Positions 46,261-59,500 of a stretch of 64,000 bases of DNA are shown in pieces. The stretch covers positions 434,001 to 498,000 of the forward strand of contig NC_084721.1 of the NCBI RefSeq assembly GCF_033807575.1, in the 5' to 3' direction. Each line of letters begins with the position of its first letter. Within the stretch, counting starts at the first letter, position 1. The DNA is from Cydia pomonella (taxonomy: Eukaryota; Arthropoda; Insecta; Lepidoptera; Tortricidae). A program made the translations under genes and the position numbers. The notes below the pieces were generated by a model that was not told the DNA's origin, searched no databases, and saw only the letters and a program-made list of their open reading frames with translations.

Positions 46261-48600
46261 TTAGCCACCCCTCTCATATTATACATATTATCTCAACAGC
46301 AACATCTTCAACGGACTCCGATCAGGCTAAGTTTGCTCTTGACAATGTGTGTTACTTACAGTGAACGGATTCTGTGTGTCCTCCATTTTGTCCTCTGAAG
46401 AAAAGGTATCAGAAAGACCAACCTCTGGGGAAACGGTGGAGTCAGATGATTACATATGGTCTTAAAGAATAAAACGATATGTTAGCAACAGTCGGCAGGT
46501 AGGTATAACGGTATAAAAAAAAAGTACATTTACAGTTTCATATGTAAGTCTCAACATTAATCTTGCTCAATGTCAGCCGAATATAATTGTAGTTAATTAA
46601 GGGCAAAAAATGTCTTGCAACACGCCTCTGGTTTCAACGAAAGTTGCCGCCAGTAGTTCAAAGTCACCTGCTTTTCTATTTTACCAGTAGAGTTCAACAC
46701 TGAACCGATTCAGGCGAATATTGTGCAATTAGTCACCAGTTACAGAACAGTATGCAGTGGCAGGCTCAGTGATCTTGATACGAGTATCATTTTTATCGTG
46801 TATTACGAGAGAACTCGTGATATATACAAAATGATTCAGCAGACGTAAGCAGGATCAAGCCTGCGTATTCAGTAAGTTATCAGTAACTGTTTTGTACCAG
46901 TATTTGTGAGAATAACGTTATTTTAATTTTTACTTTTCAATTATTATTATTTTTTCATCATTTTCTTTGTTTCATCCATAACAAATAACAAATATGCCAA
47001 AAGGGTAATTAATATTCCAATAATTAGTCGATGTCAAATTGAATGTCATCGGAATCAGGTTACTTTTGAAAAATCGTATATCTCACTCAAGTGTGACATT
47101 TGTCATAACGGTTAAAGAGGTTTTATCTTTGTTACTTAATTAAGTGTTGTAAGGTGTCCATGATTGTAGATAATCAATTTGTCCTTAACAAAAAGTTAAG
47201 TAACAGAAAAAAGCGTGATTGTTTTACTTAAATATGATAGTGAACAATTCACTAACATTTACTGATTGTGTACGCTTAGTCCTGCTCACGTCTCATGAAT
47301 CACCCTGTATACAATACTAATTTTGAAAAGGATCTAAGGTCTCTCTAAGCTTACTCCAAGTTTCAGTGAAAAAGTGTGATGGTGCTGTTATAAGCATCAT
47401 GTTTGATATATATAATGGTGTAGAGTTTGCTGGGTGTGAATAAATTAAAAAACAACAGTTTTTTTGCTTTTTTTCGTTGCAATAACATTTGTTACTTGTG
47501 AAAACTGTAGCCTGTAAACTCACAAACCATATAGCTTTGATACGGCAACTGACTTAATGATAAACTCGTGCCCGGCATGGCTCTGTAATGTAAACATCAG
47601 TCGTTTCACGGTGCTTACTTCTCTTAATGATGATGACACATTATCATGTCACCAACAACGCAAATCACGGTGATGCGCTGTTAATTTTATATGCGAATTT
47701 ATACTTACACACATTTCATAAAAAATATTTTATTGAATTTTTAATGTAAGGTTGCGTCACAATGTTTAATTTCGTGCTGCTTTGGTAAGCAGTATATTTA
47801 TAATTATATACCTACAATTTAATGGGCATATTTTAGGAATCCCGGTTTCGCGAAACTGCATTAAATCTAGCACATGAAGCTATCCTTGTTTTGAGAAAGG
47901 AGTGAATGTATTCTACGAGACAAAATGGTTATGCGCGACAGCCGGATGGTCCCCGGTAACTTTATTGACAATTTAGTGCAGTTTTAGCTCGATGGTAGGC
48001 TCTAGTGGGTCCTAGTTTACAAAACAGCGGCATGTGAAAGCGTTTAGGACATCCGCCGAGTGTTTGCTATCTATGTTGTATGTTTTACAAATCCAATCTT
48101 TGTGGATCTTTAACACTTCCTCGGTTTATAAACATGTTTAGTAGTTGGACATGTTACGACTACAGTAGATATTGATAATCTTAAAACATCTGATCAACAA
48201 CATTTTAAGTTAACGTTATCTAGTGTGTAACACTTCTATTTGTCTGTAGTGTGTAAGTTACGGGTCTATTTTCAAATTTCCTCATAGTTCATAGGTTCGT
48301 ACTTCGTAGCAGTATATCAATTTTACTCGCTCGTTTTAGGTACTTATATAGCGTTGATACAGTTGCTTTCTTTAGTTAACTATTAGCTACAATATCTAGC
48401 AGATAACATCTACATACATCAACATACACAATAGAAATTACCAGATGGGTATCGTGAGCAATATGGTAATGACCTCAAAGTTACCTCAATGTCACATATG
48501 TTGGACCGACTGTGTAAATTGGACACTTATGTATTTATTCTAATAATCATTTAATTTAACTTATTTATTCATACCATGATAAACACGCCATGAAATTAGT
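46261..48600. other. Non-coding, nothing firm recognised
   Basis: AT-rich; a CACCCTGTATAC end of the TACAGGGTG type is at 47300-47311. No exon is seen. Confidence 0.5.
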
Positions 48601-48760
48601 CATAGTTAATAGTTCAAAGGAGGCTTTTACCCGAAAGGGGCCCACATATTTTTTAACTCAAATTTTAAGTTAAATTATTTTATTTTAATTTCTATATTTA
48701 TTTTGTTTAAAGTATGTGTGAAAGAAATAAAGCTCTTTTATTTATTTATTTATTTATAGT
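48601..48760 (+). repeat. LINE 3' UTR with (TTTA)n tail
   Basis: CTTTTACCCGAAAGGGGCCC is followed by T-rich UTR, GAAATAAAGCTCTTTTATTT and at least four TTTA units. It is similar in plan to 30950-31110. Confidence 0.65.
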
Positions 48761-49285
48761 TCAAAAGGAATGAAAGTGTAAGGTGGAGACACTAAATAAG
48801 CGCTCTAGAACAATCACTATCGAACCGGTGGGGCTCCGATGCCAACGGCCTGTCCTCGATCTCAACTCTTAAGTCTATGGGCTCTAGGGTCAAACCCAAC
48901 AAAAGGCATTAAGACGTGAGCCTCAGACGCTCAATTAGCGCTCGAGAACTATCGAAATCTTCCTCAACCATCTTGAGGCTCTAATGCTACGCCTCGGCTC
49001 TCGGCCTACGTGAACGAATAACTCGCGAACGCGAAGCGGCGCGGCGCGGGTGGATCAATCCTTTGATACATATGGAAGTGTCCTACGTGGGCGATCTCGT
49101 TGCGAACGCGAAGTCGTGGGCCGCCGCGCCACGATGCACTGCGCCGCTTTGCGTTCGCGAGTTAGTCGCTAACGTAAGCCGCTGCGTTACAGGCGCGTCT
49201 CCTATCCTATCACGTTTAAGCCAGTCTAAAATCCTATCAAAAGGCAATATATTGAACTATAATATATACTTATATAGTATAAATT
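48761..49285. other. Non-coding with a GC-rich inverted repeat
   Basis: The arms at 49020-49042 (AACTCGCGAACGCGAAGCGG...) and 49141-49163 are 23-bp inverted copies with one mismatch. The 98-bp spacer holds a further partial copy (GCGAACGCGAAG near 49103). The region is much more CpG-rich than its surroundings. The flanks are unrecognised. Confidence 0.6.
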
Positions 49286-49560
49286 ATACTTGACGACCGG
49301 TTTGGCCTAGTGGGTAGTGACCCTGCCTACGAAGCTGATGGTCCCGGGTTCAAATCCTGGTAAGGGCATTTATTCGTGTGATGAGCATGGATATTTGTTC
49401 CTGAGTCATGGGTGTTTTCTATGTATTTAAGTATTTTTAAATATTTATATATTATAATATCGTTGTCTAAGTACCCTCAACACAAGCCTTATTGAGCTTA
49501 CTCTGGGACTTTAGTCAATTTGTGTAATAATGTCCTATAATATTTATTTATTTATTTATA
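49286..49560 (+). mobile_element. tRNA-headed SINE, family 1, full length
   Basis: The A box TGGCCTAGTGGG is at 49303-49314 and the B box GGTTCAAATCC at 49347-49357. Then the body (TTCGTGTGATGAGCATGGAT, GTTCCTGAGTCATGGGTGTT, AAGCCTTATTGAGCTTACT) and a TATTTATTTATTTA tail at the 3' end. It is the best-preserved of three family members here. Confidence 0.88.
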
Positions 49561-50740
49561 ATTATAAACTTTCTTATTACTATATATTCGGATTTGTCGT
49601 ATTTTTGTTACGATGAACATAAAAAGTAAGTTTTAAACCGTCTTCACCACAGGTTCAGCAAGAAACTTAGTGCTAAGCTTTCCACGAAATGAGCTTTAGC
49701 CTTCATACCAATTTTAATCTATTCCTCAACTTACGTGTCTGTGTTTAGCCTAATGGTTGACGGGTAGACGTTTCGTGAAATTATGTTTTCCAATTTGTAA
49801 ACTTATTTGTAGTTGATATTTCTTCGAGTGCTTATTTTGAGTCCCTTGCAAGCGAAAGATTCTATAATATAATAGAATCTTGAGCGTAGTAAAGTAAGGG
49901 ACTCAAAAGCGATAACTTTGATCTCGTGTAGTATATTATTTTATGTCTTTTTCCTTCTTGTCTGTTACCCTTCGTGATTTTTCTCACTTGATGGTCTCAT
50001 CGGAAGATCAGCGCTAGAAGCCACCAGCAACATGCTGAGATGAGGCCATTTCGTGGCACTTTATACTTCTTTTGTTTTTGTTATATCATGTAATTTAATG
50101 TGTCTTGTTTGTGTCTACGAATAAAAATTATTCTATTCTATTCTATTCTACACATTACACAAGACTTTTCACCTCAGTAGTGAGAACATATTTGGAAGGT
50201 AAAAATACAACCTGAAAATATCCTATATCCTTCTTCATCACTATTTTTCATTAATTAATTATTACGCGTGAATTGCGTGATACTCGTAGGGTGTTTTGGA
50301 ACGATGCGGTCTGACTTATTTCGGGGGTATATTATAAACCGTCAATATACCGTTGAATTACTTGAATGTCATTTTGTTTCACTCAGTGAGCAAAATGTGA
50401 TTTTTCTCACTGTTTTTAAGCAGCAAAGTACACTTGTTCGAGCTGCTGAGGTGAAAATAAATAAGTCACCCGCTGTCACTGGCGCCCCGCCCCGCGTTTC
50501 GCTCCGGACACAGGCAATTGCTCGCGCGCTAGAACTATATGGTACGATTTACTCGTTACACAACCACACCACACATGTCAGCCATTGTTTTGTTGTCCAC
50601 CTGCCTGAGCCGGTTCACTTAGGTTGGACTTTACACAACAGAAACTAATCAATATTTTTAAGAAGCGCCTAGCTGTGAAATTCTTACGTCGGTAAGTCGG
50701 TAAGCCATTTTCATAGTCTTTCTCGCCAGATGTGGTGGTA
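49561..50740. other. Non-coding with a retroposon 3' end at 49940-50152
   Basis: 49970-50152 (GGTCTCATCGGAAGATCAGC, then ACGAATAAAAATTATTCTAT with four ATTCT units) is a retroposon 3' end on the + strand; a minus-strand analogue is at 55980-56270. The open frame 50268-50648 has no recognisable similarity; it ends in a GC-rich patch (GGCGCCCCGCCCCGCG). Confidence 0.55.
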
Positions 50741-50949
50741 CAATCAGCATCAAAAGTAGCGGATCAAATAACGTTTCATAAGTATCTACCATTCTGTAAC
50801 AGCTTAACAAAAAGTGATGTCTTTAATATAGAACAACAAAGACTGTAAAAAAAATACTTTTGAGCGCGAGTTTTAGAAATTTATCTGTATTTGGAAAATA
50901 TCAGATACTTTTGGCGCGTTGTTTCATCCGCTACTTTTGATGCTGACTG
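50741..50949. mobile_element. Tc1/mariner-like MITE (CAGTCAGCATC family), copy C
   Basis: The ends CAATCAGCATCAAAAGTAGC (one change in the terminus) and GCTACTTTTGATGCTGACTG are flanked by TA (50739-50740, 50950-50951). The inner TAACAAAAAGTGATGTC is shared with copy A. Length is 209 bp. Confidence 0.87.
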
Positions 50950-51054
50950 TACCTATTTCCAAAGATATCCCGTGATTTAAGGAAAGTAGTCATGTTCCTC
51001 TTGGATATACATGGCAGCTAGATACGAAAAAGTTTATAGTGGTTTTCCACCTGC

Positions 51055-51210
51055 GAGGATAATAAGTAAGTAAGTAAGTAAGTAAATATTCTTTATTGTG
51101 CACCATACATTTAAAAATAGACAGGAAATGAAAAAACACGTAAAAGTTAGGTAACAACAGGCGGTCTTATCGCTAAGAAGCGATCTCTTCCAGACAACCT
51201 TTAAAGCCAA
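51055..51210 (-). repeat. Retroposon 3' end with (TTAC)n tail
   Basis: Read on the minus strand: GGTTGTCTGGAAGAGATCGC, AGCGATAAGACCGCCTGTTG, then a UTR with CACAATAAAG and a TTAC repeat (five units). It is the most complete of the three copies of this module. Confidence 0.75.
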
Positions 51211-52454
51211 GCTGGAAATAATTTCATCGATTTTTTACTTTTATGTATAACAAGCGATTTTTATGGAATAGCCATTGATGTTATCGTAGATTTCATCACT
51301 CATACTTACCGCCTCTCGCCGATTAAAAATTCTCTTAAAAGAACCGATAGCCTTTTCTCACATAAATCACGTACGTCTCCTTATTTGGGGAATTCCCATT
51401 GCATCAAAGAACCAGTATCGAAGAAACTTCGTTACAAGTACTGCCCGTTCGTAATCCTTATTACGGTGGGATAAAGTATATAAGTGGTCAATTATGTGTC
51501 TTACTTGGAGTACCGCGAGCAGGTAGACGCATGTGCGCATCTCGCGGCTCAAGGTGAGCGGCATCGCGGCCGTAACTACTGTACCCATAAATTATTCATC
51601 TTAAATCGCGCGCCAAACATTTTTATCGCCGAGTTTCTTGCCGGTCCCATATTAGGATACCCTCCTACAATTTAGGAGGGATTTAAATCTTCTCGGGTCA
51701 GAGGTGTAGGGTTAGCGCCGGTGTAGCTTTATTTGACGTTCATAAGCGCATTGTAATATGCCTACTTGACTTGGCACCTAAATTATCTTTATAATTTTTA
51801 AGCTCTCAGATGAACGGAGCGATTTAACGAAAATGCCAAGATTTATATGAGCGATTTTTTTTCTGAAAACACTGAATTGGAACCGTAAATTCTTTCGGGA
51901 AAACAAATAGGTAGTAGAAATGCAATATACATAGAACATATTATGGATAAGTGCGGGTGTCTGCACAATGAATTGATTATTAATTTATTAACGTGATAGA
52001 ATAGAAATTGTTATTTTTTTGGCATCAATGCAAACTTACTACTTATGTCTTTCATGAAACAAATCATCTAATCTAATCTAATCTAGAACGAATCTCAAGG
52101 ATCATATATTTACTAGTTCTATTACGAACTATCAATACGTTCATGAAGCAAATCGTGTTTACTCTGCGATTATTACTATGTAAAAACCCATTGGTTATGA
52201 TGCGGAAAACCGCATCCATAATGATGGACACGATGATTGCACCGCTATCTCGGGGCTACACGATGTTGCCCTCAAATACATACGCTTAATGTAGTATAGG
52301 TAAGGTCAGGGCCGAAGGCGTTAAATAAGCAACAGGAAAAGTATGAAATACCGCGGAAATATGGGAAATACACAATCAACTTTGGCGTTGAAACTCTAGG
52401 TACATGGGGTCCCAGCGCGCACAAGTTTTTTGCAGAAATCGCGAAGCGTCTGCT
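51211..52454. other. Non-coding, nothing firm recognised
   Basis: AT-rich. A short ATCTA repeat (AATCTAATCTAATCTA) is at 52069-52085. No exon is seen. Confidence 0.5.
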
Positions 52455-52610
52455 TGACGTAACTGGTGACCGAAGAGCTGACGACTTCCTCGCATAACTT
52501 ATCAGTATTGCGATACAACGAGGATATGCCGCCAGCATCCTTGGTACAACGCCTCAAGGGCCTATTTTAGATTTAAGCTAGTTATAGCAATCCTCTGTAT
52601 GTATCCATTA
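52455..52610 (+). pseudogene. Retroelement C-terminal fragment, copy 3
   Basis: It encodes TGDRRADDFLA, then (frame continued) ISIAIQRGYAASILGTTPQG and a stop. It is nearly identical in DNA to 31235-31390, including the downstream TTTTAGAT.TAAGCTAGTTAT. Confidence 0.75.
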
Positions 52611-52624
52611 TGTATATTTTTTCA

Positions 52625-52810
52625 ATACTACGTTGGTGGAAAACAAGCATACGGCCCGCCTGATGGTAAGCAGTCTCCGTAGCATATGTACGTCTGCAAC
52701 TTCTAAGGAGTTACATGCGCGTTGCCGACCCTAACACTCCGCACCCTCGTTGAGCTCTGGCAACCTTACTCACCGGCAGGAACACAACACTATGAGTAGA
52801 GTATTTTGTT
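52625..52810 (+). repeat. Dispersed repeat (family of 36280-36465)
   Basis: It starts ACTACGTTGGTGGAAAACAA and shares all blocks with the 36.3-kb copy. It lies 20 bases after the retroelement fragment above. Confidence 0.8.
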
Positions 52811-55204
52811 ATTGTAAATAAAATAATCGAGTATATTTTAAACCATACATTAGATTCATGTATGTTTCGTTACGTGACAGATCAACATTACTTTTTATAC
52901 TTACTATTCATTGAAACTGAGTACAATAATGTTCAATAGCTAAACCGATACAAAGCAATTATTTCGTAAGAAAAACATTAATATTGTCGCTGAATTACGT
53001 CAAGATCGTTGCATATAAATCCGAGCTTCCTACTCTCACTTCCTAATTGGGGCTAGCTCCATAAATTGTGCTGAATTATATGCAGCCTCTGATTGCAAAG
53101 AGGAAAGCCGTGACATTGCACTGCAGCAGTGGAGTGATTCTAAATAAAATGCAACAAAATACAAACTGATCAGTATAATAGGACTATAGATAGAGTTTTT
53201 GTGGCCACCTTTATCTATCACAACCTCGGAAAATTTTTCATTTGCCAAAGTTTAATTTGACCCAAATCGTTATTATTTTTTCTTCAAAAAACCGTCGAAC
53301 TTACAGTGTCACAAATGTAAACCTAACAACAATGGCTTTTACAAGATGCCTTTGGCAAAAGTTTAGGGAAATGATAGTGATCGTGTTGCGTTCGGTCAAT
53401 TGAAAATTAGGCTAATGAGACATCGAACACACATTCTGAGAGGTTGCAATAGGTTCCTTTAAAAAAAAAAACTGTTTATTTGAGTTTTTTTTTTTTGGTT
53501 TTGGTACAGTCTGAACTTGGTTACAATCTCTGTATTGGGAGATTATCTTAACTAAGTTTATCTTTAATAACAACAATAACCCAGAGATCAGAATTATACT
53601 GGTTTCTCTGTATTCAAGGCGCGTAGTTCTATCGGTCGGTGGTTATCGTTTTTGTTGTATCTGTAGAGTCTACTCTCGCGAGTATTGATTGCGCAAGCGC
53701 GAGGTCGCGATTCGGCGCAAAGCGGCCGCTCACCTGCGCTCGCGCCGCCGTGGGCTCGGGCATTAAGAACTAACATGACAATTGTCAAACAAAGAGCTTT
53801 ACGGAACTGTCGGCAAGGTTACGAAATTGATGGTACGGTGATACCAGCATAACAATATTAATAATTAATGTTTGCATCAGTTCGGAGATAGCGCACTAAA
53901 AGCAACACTTAACTGACGATCGATTGCAATAAGTTTTGAGAATGATGGACAATTAGATATTTACAGCATATGCCTACGACAAAATCGAATCGAACCAGAT
54001 TTTTTACAGTGCGTGCTTCAATAAACTTTTTGAAAAGGTTTATTAAAAGGTCGGTAATGCACATGTAACACCCTGGAAATTGCAGGCGTTCAAGGGTAGT
54101 GGTGACAGCTTGCCATCAAACCGCATGCTCGCCATCGACGTGGTTGGTATAGAAGGTGCATTACTTTACTTATTGACGTTAGCCCTTAGAGTGGTAGGCC
54201 GTCGGCTCCCGACCGATTACATCAATCAAATTTGAAATTTGATTAACTGAAATAAAATACTCACCAAGAACTCAAAAACGACGTATGCCACTTGAAGAGT
54301 TAGTTTCAAAGGTCACCTAAATGGTCCCACGTCTTCTTTGGGTCCGCAAGAGACCTGAGGTTTTGCAAAATGTAGTTACTACCGTACTTAAGTAACCTAG
54401 TTCACCATGGTGCTAGTTAGCTGAAACGGCAAGTGTTGTTATCAGTGCGCCGGCGCGACTTGTGCAATGATGGCTTTCACTGCGCAGCTGCGCAAGGCAA
54501 TACTGTACCTACGCCGATACAATTTATTCCTAAAGCAGCTTAGATGTTAATAGTAATAGTAACCGATATATGCGAACCTATAAACTTGTAAAGGTTCAAT
54601 CAAAGAAATCTCTCTGTCGTTGCTCCCTCATACGCTCATGAGTGAGGATCGTGGTTATCGGTTTAATTAAAGAATACTTACGACCAGTTAAAAATTTACT
54701 GTCTACAAAAACCACCTATTGGCCTGACCCTTAGCCTACCTGGTTGTTTACTTACATGTACAGCAGTTAAAAATGTCCCTAAACACGTTAAATAAGCAAA
54801 GTGCACAGCATTGCCACCATTAGAGCATTTTCACATTGTTCGATGCGATATTGCATGTAGGGTACTACGTCCTCGTAACCAGTCCGCGGGGGCACCGCGC
54901 CATGGCACCAAGTCCGCCATTTTTTTGTTAGGTACTTATCTATCGATTTTTAGTAATAATGATTTATTGAATGAATAAATAAATAGAGACATGTGTCTTT
55001 GATTTTACTGATATCCGATATCGCATCGTGTAATGTGAAAACGCTCTTACGCAGCTGTTAAGTCATAGGTTACCGAAATGCGCACGCATCAGCAGCGGTG
55101 TAATGAACCTGACCCACTTCGCTAATGGCCGCGTTGATTCACACGCACGGTGCGCGCGCGCAGTGGACTTCGACGCGATGCTCCTTAACAATATACTCGA
55201 TTAA
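52811..55204. other. Non-coding, nothing firm recognised
   Basis: No exon is recognised. GC-rich patches lie at 53680-53765 (CGCGAGGTCGCGATTCGGCG) and 54440-54500. One of these could hold a Ctr1 promoter or 5' UTR exon, but I see no clear donor. Confidence 0.5.
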
Positions 55205-55560
55205 AAAGAAATTAGTTAACTTGGCTTGACACGCTGCCGCTTTTTAGGGTTCCGTACCCAAAGGGTCAAACGGGACCCTATTACTGAGACTTCGGTGTCC
55301 GTCCGTCCATCCGTCCGTCCGTCCGCCCGTCCGTCTGTCACCAGGCTGTATCTCATGAACCGTGATAGTTAGCCAGTTGAAATTTCTACAGATTATGTAT
55401 TTCTGTTGCCGCTATAACAACAAATTCTAAAAACAGAATAAAATAAATATTTAAGGGGGGGCTCCCATACAACAAACATATTTTTTCTTGCCGTTTTTAT
55501 AAATAATCGTACGGAACCCTTCGTGCGCGAGTCCGACTCGCACTTGGCCGGTTTTTTGGA
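55205..55560 (-). repeat. 'GGGTTCCGT' dispersed repeat, reverse copy
   Basis: In + orientation it opens TTTTTAGGGTTCCGTACCCA, carries an expanded GTCC ladder (CCGTCCGTCCATCCGTCCGT and more, 55293-55337), and closes CGAGTCCGACTCGCACTTGG then CCGG and TTTTTT. It is joined at 55205-55235 to a head related to the 2.6- and 20.2-kb repeats. Confidence 0.8.
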
Positions 55561-56540
55561 TTATTTCTTGTCTTGGGTTTTTATATTCCAAGGAGCTAAG
55601 GTCTTTGGGGGGTCTTCTTAACATGGTCCTTACAGGTATTAGGTGACTGTCGAGTATCAACCTCTAGAGTACCTACCCCAAATATTATGCAGTTCTCACG
55701 CCTTCGCCGCGATTCAGGCGTAATACTGAAACAAATGTCGTTCAGCGGTCGTGTTATTTTATAGATGCAGACATGCAGGCTAATATTTGTTGTTTACTCA
55801 TGAACTTGATGTAAATTCCGTTTAATCATTGCCAGCTGTTGCGTGAACAGGTGTCGAATGGTCGTGAAACTCGTGAAATAAATAGATTGTACCGCACTTA
55901 CTCACTTTTCTGCGCAATGATTTCTGATATATGGCAAGAACAAAAGAAAACCGATGACTAAAATTAGGTTTTATTTTTGGGTAATTAGAATAGAATAGAA
56001 TAGAATTATATTTATTCAGACAACACATCAATTATTACAAAGAAGATAATACATTAACAACAACAAGAATTAAAAAAAAAAAAAAGAAACAGTGGAAGTT
56101 GAATAGTACAGAACAGATAAGGATGTGAGGCTGAAATGGTCTCCACTCAGCATTGCAGTTGGCACGACTAAGCGTTGTCAACGGCGCTGGTTTTCTGTGG
56201 AGCCAGTGAGGTGAGCGGAACGGCATACTGCGCGACTTGTGTGACAGATAATAATAAATAATCAATTATCAAAAGGCAATATAAAATATAAATATAAATA
56301 TAATTCACTATTTTTTAGTAATTTCTGTCCATATCCTGATGGATATCTACCTCCTTCCCTTTCCTCCATCCTTTCATCATTTTTCCTTTCCATACCCACA
56401 TCCTTTCATCATTCTTGTTAGCAACGGGCCGGTAATTAAAAAAAGATGCAACATGCGATGTTAAAGAAGCTGCTTGAAACTCCCACTCATCTTCATAACC
56501 CAGCAACCTTGAACTAACCAACGTTTATCTTTGCTTCCAG
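55561..56540. other. Non-coding, upstream of the first visible Ctr1 exon
   Basis: 55980-56270 is a reverse retroposon 3' end (four AGAAT units, then an unrecognised body). The rest carries C/T-rich runs (56345-56415). No coding exon is recognised. Confidence 0.55.
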
Positions 56541-59500
56541 CTGTAGCCGAGTAAAATGGAACACGACCACAGCGCGCACGCACACATGCCCGGCATGAAC
56601 ATGGGCAGCGTGGCCACACCCACACACGACCACCACGACATGGACGACGGCTGCTCCGGACACATGCACGCCATGGTGGTAAGCATTCCTTGTTTACCTA
56701 TTAACCCAGACAGAACTGCTATAAGTACAAGTTAAGCTGGAACAACGGAGCGAGCTAGAGCGTGCAGACGATCAACATGCTTGACAAATACATGCACTAT
56801 ATGCCTGGCAACGTGGCGACGTAGGATCATCAATAATAGCAGCCGTTGAAACAATAACGCACCCAAAGTATCTGCCACCCTGGAACACTTTTCCAAATAA
56901 AGATATGTTCGTCTGCTGGCAGTCGTGGAACCGGAGAAGCGGGATACTGGCTTCACGCATTACCATCAACCAACATTGGGACCCTGCTCGACAAAACGAC
57001 CCTCACCTATTTGCTTACGACTGGGCACCAAAACGAATGAGCCTCACCGTAGCCGCTTTGGCACCATGGTTAACGAACTGGGTCACCACGGCTTGTCTTG
57101 CCAGAGGATCAGGGGCCGTATCCCCCGCCATGCATCCTTATGCAATCCGTAAGGCGTTAGCCTCCGTCAGCGTGCCGGCCATCCTCAACCCGAAAGGTAT
57201 CGCACCCGACGATGGCAAGCGCCCCGACGTGATGACACTCATCTCATTCCATGGAAGCTAGGGAGGACGCTTGTGTGGGACGCCACTAAAGTTGACACGC
57301 TCGCGCCGTCCCACCTACACGCGACCTCCAACAGACGGGGGCTGCGGCCACAACGGCGGAACAAAACAAAACAAGCGGCGCAAATATGCTGTCCACGGCG
57401 AACACTACATATTTGAGCCCTTTGGCCTCGGGGAGTGACCAGAGGGCTGGCAGCTACTTCGGCCAGAGACTAAGTCTGGCCATCCAAAGAGGCAACGCTG
57501 CCAGCCTTCTGGGCACCTTAACACATGATAGCGACCTTGGGAGCATTTTTTATTCATACGTTTTTTTTAAAGTATATTACAGTACATATGGTGCTACTTT
57601 ACCGCACTAGTGCGCAAATTAGCATATTACGTTACTGTGTCGAACATTTAAGAGGCCATATGTACTGTAAAATGTTGTACGATACATGTGCGAATAGGCA
57701 ATTCGCAACTCGTGACGATTTAAAACACTCCCCTCGGTCGTGTTTTAATTTATCACCCCTCGTTTCGAATTTCCTATTTTTCGCACTTGTAACGTAATGT
57801 AATATTTTAAGTTTTATAAACAAGGTATAACAGGTAGTTTAGTTTTAATGATTAGTTAGTTCATATAATTTTTATTTAAGCTTTATTTACTGTATATTGT
57901 CGTTATATCTCTACAGTTCGCATTCAAAAGAATCTCTCACAATCTAATTGCTCTCTATATATTGAAATATCTTCCTATAGATAAAGATTGTCTGGAAGAG
58001 ATCGCTCTTAATCGCTAAGACCACCTGTTGTTACCTCTATCCAATTGTCTTTGTTTATGTTTCTGTACATTTACTGTAAACTATGTGAGATGTGCTATAG
58101 GGAGCGTGCATGAACTGTAGGAGGCAGCACATGAGCCGTCAGATTTTTGGCGCGAGGCGTAAATGTGATTTTATGGTTCCGATTCAGGCCACAAGATGGC
58201 AGACCCTCCAACGTGCACGGTCCTTATAAAGTCATGACAATGTTAGCGTCTGCGGTCGCGCGGAGATAGCAACGAACGCATCGATCTGCCACTTCCTGTA
58301 GTTCCTGTCTCTGTGGTTAAGCGTTGATAGTTATACCTACAATGAAACGTTCATACAAGTTTCAGTATGTTAGGTAGATACAACTTAAATGCACTCCTAT
58401 CATAGCCCATAAATGCCGGTAGGGATGCAAGTGAGACCATAGTAACCGTTCAGCTTATTTTATCTGTAATAAATTCAATTTCGTTGGCCACATTTTTCCG
58501 TTTAGGTGATAAAGTCAGAAAGTAATATAACACTATGTTACATAGATCAAATATTGGGGAATAACTAGGACAACAACATGAAATACTGATGTATAAAGAA
58601 ATTAATTGGCCACGAGAGGATCAAAAGCAAAGCTGCTCATTTCCTGGGTGATGAGAGATCTAAGTCATTGGCTCCTCATTTACTCAGGATTTTAAATTAT
58701 CTTTAACTAACTTTCCAGCATTTCTTAAATGTCTACTTCTACAAACATGGAAATGGAAACAAAATAAACAGTCTTCTTAGTTTGTTATGACAACTACATT
58801 GTGCAAGGCTTTGTCAAAGAAAGAAACGCGCCCAATATGCACATCTAATTGCGAGTGTGTTAGTGGTACACAAACCTCGACGCCCGCGCCCGCGTTTCCT
58901 GCGCAGAGGCATTGTTTTGGCACCGCTGCAGGATGCGGTAAATAATGCAGTGAGAGCGTGAGAACGCTAAGAATTTAAGGAAGACGCACTGAGAATACTA
59001 AGTATTAACTTTCCCGACATTATTTTGCATTCCAGAATTTTACCTATTTTGTTATATGTATAAAACATATATGTTCTGGTAATTACATAGTTTAATTTTG
59101 GTTTATCTTGGATGAGATGAACTAGTCATCGCATCGCTATTATCGCCATTGCAATCTATCGGCCATCGACAAACCATTTATTTACATGCCGCTAATCTGA
59201 TTAAACTACGACCAGCAAGACTACGAACCTAACATTTTTAACAGCGCCATCTTGTAGTCAACAATCTAACTAAACAGGTTATTCTATTCACTAATAGGTG
59301 GCAGCACTAAGTTATATTTAAACGCCATCTACTAGATTTCATACAAACTATTTAGATTTCTACTTCGCTTCTAGATAATGACTGTGGCATACAAACTAGT
59401 TCGGACTCTAACTGCTAGATGTCGCTATCACATATAGTTCCACCAGTCACCACTAGATGTCAGTTTGAATAGTAGATGTCGTTGTTAGTAATCAAACTAG

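Noticed and set aside
49303..49357. tRNA gene on the + strand
   Set aside because: Same reason: pol III boxes belong to a SINE with family members elsewhere in the window.
56905..57261. 118-codon frame in Ctr1 intron 1 as a host gene
   Set aside because: Its IRKALASVSVPAIL and DGKRPD segments belong to a broken retroelement continued in other frames.
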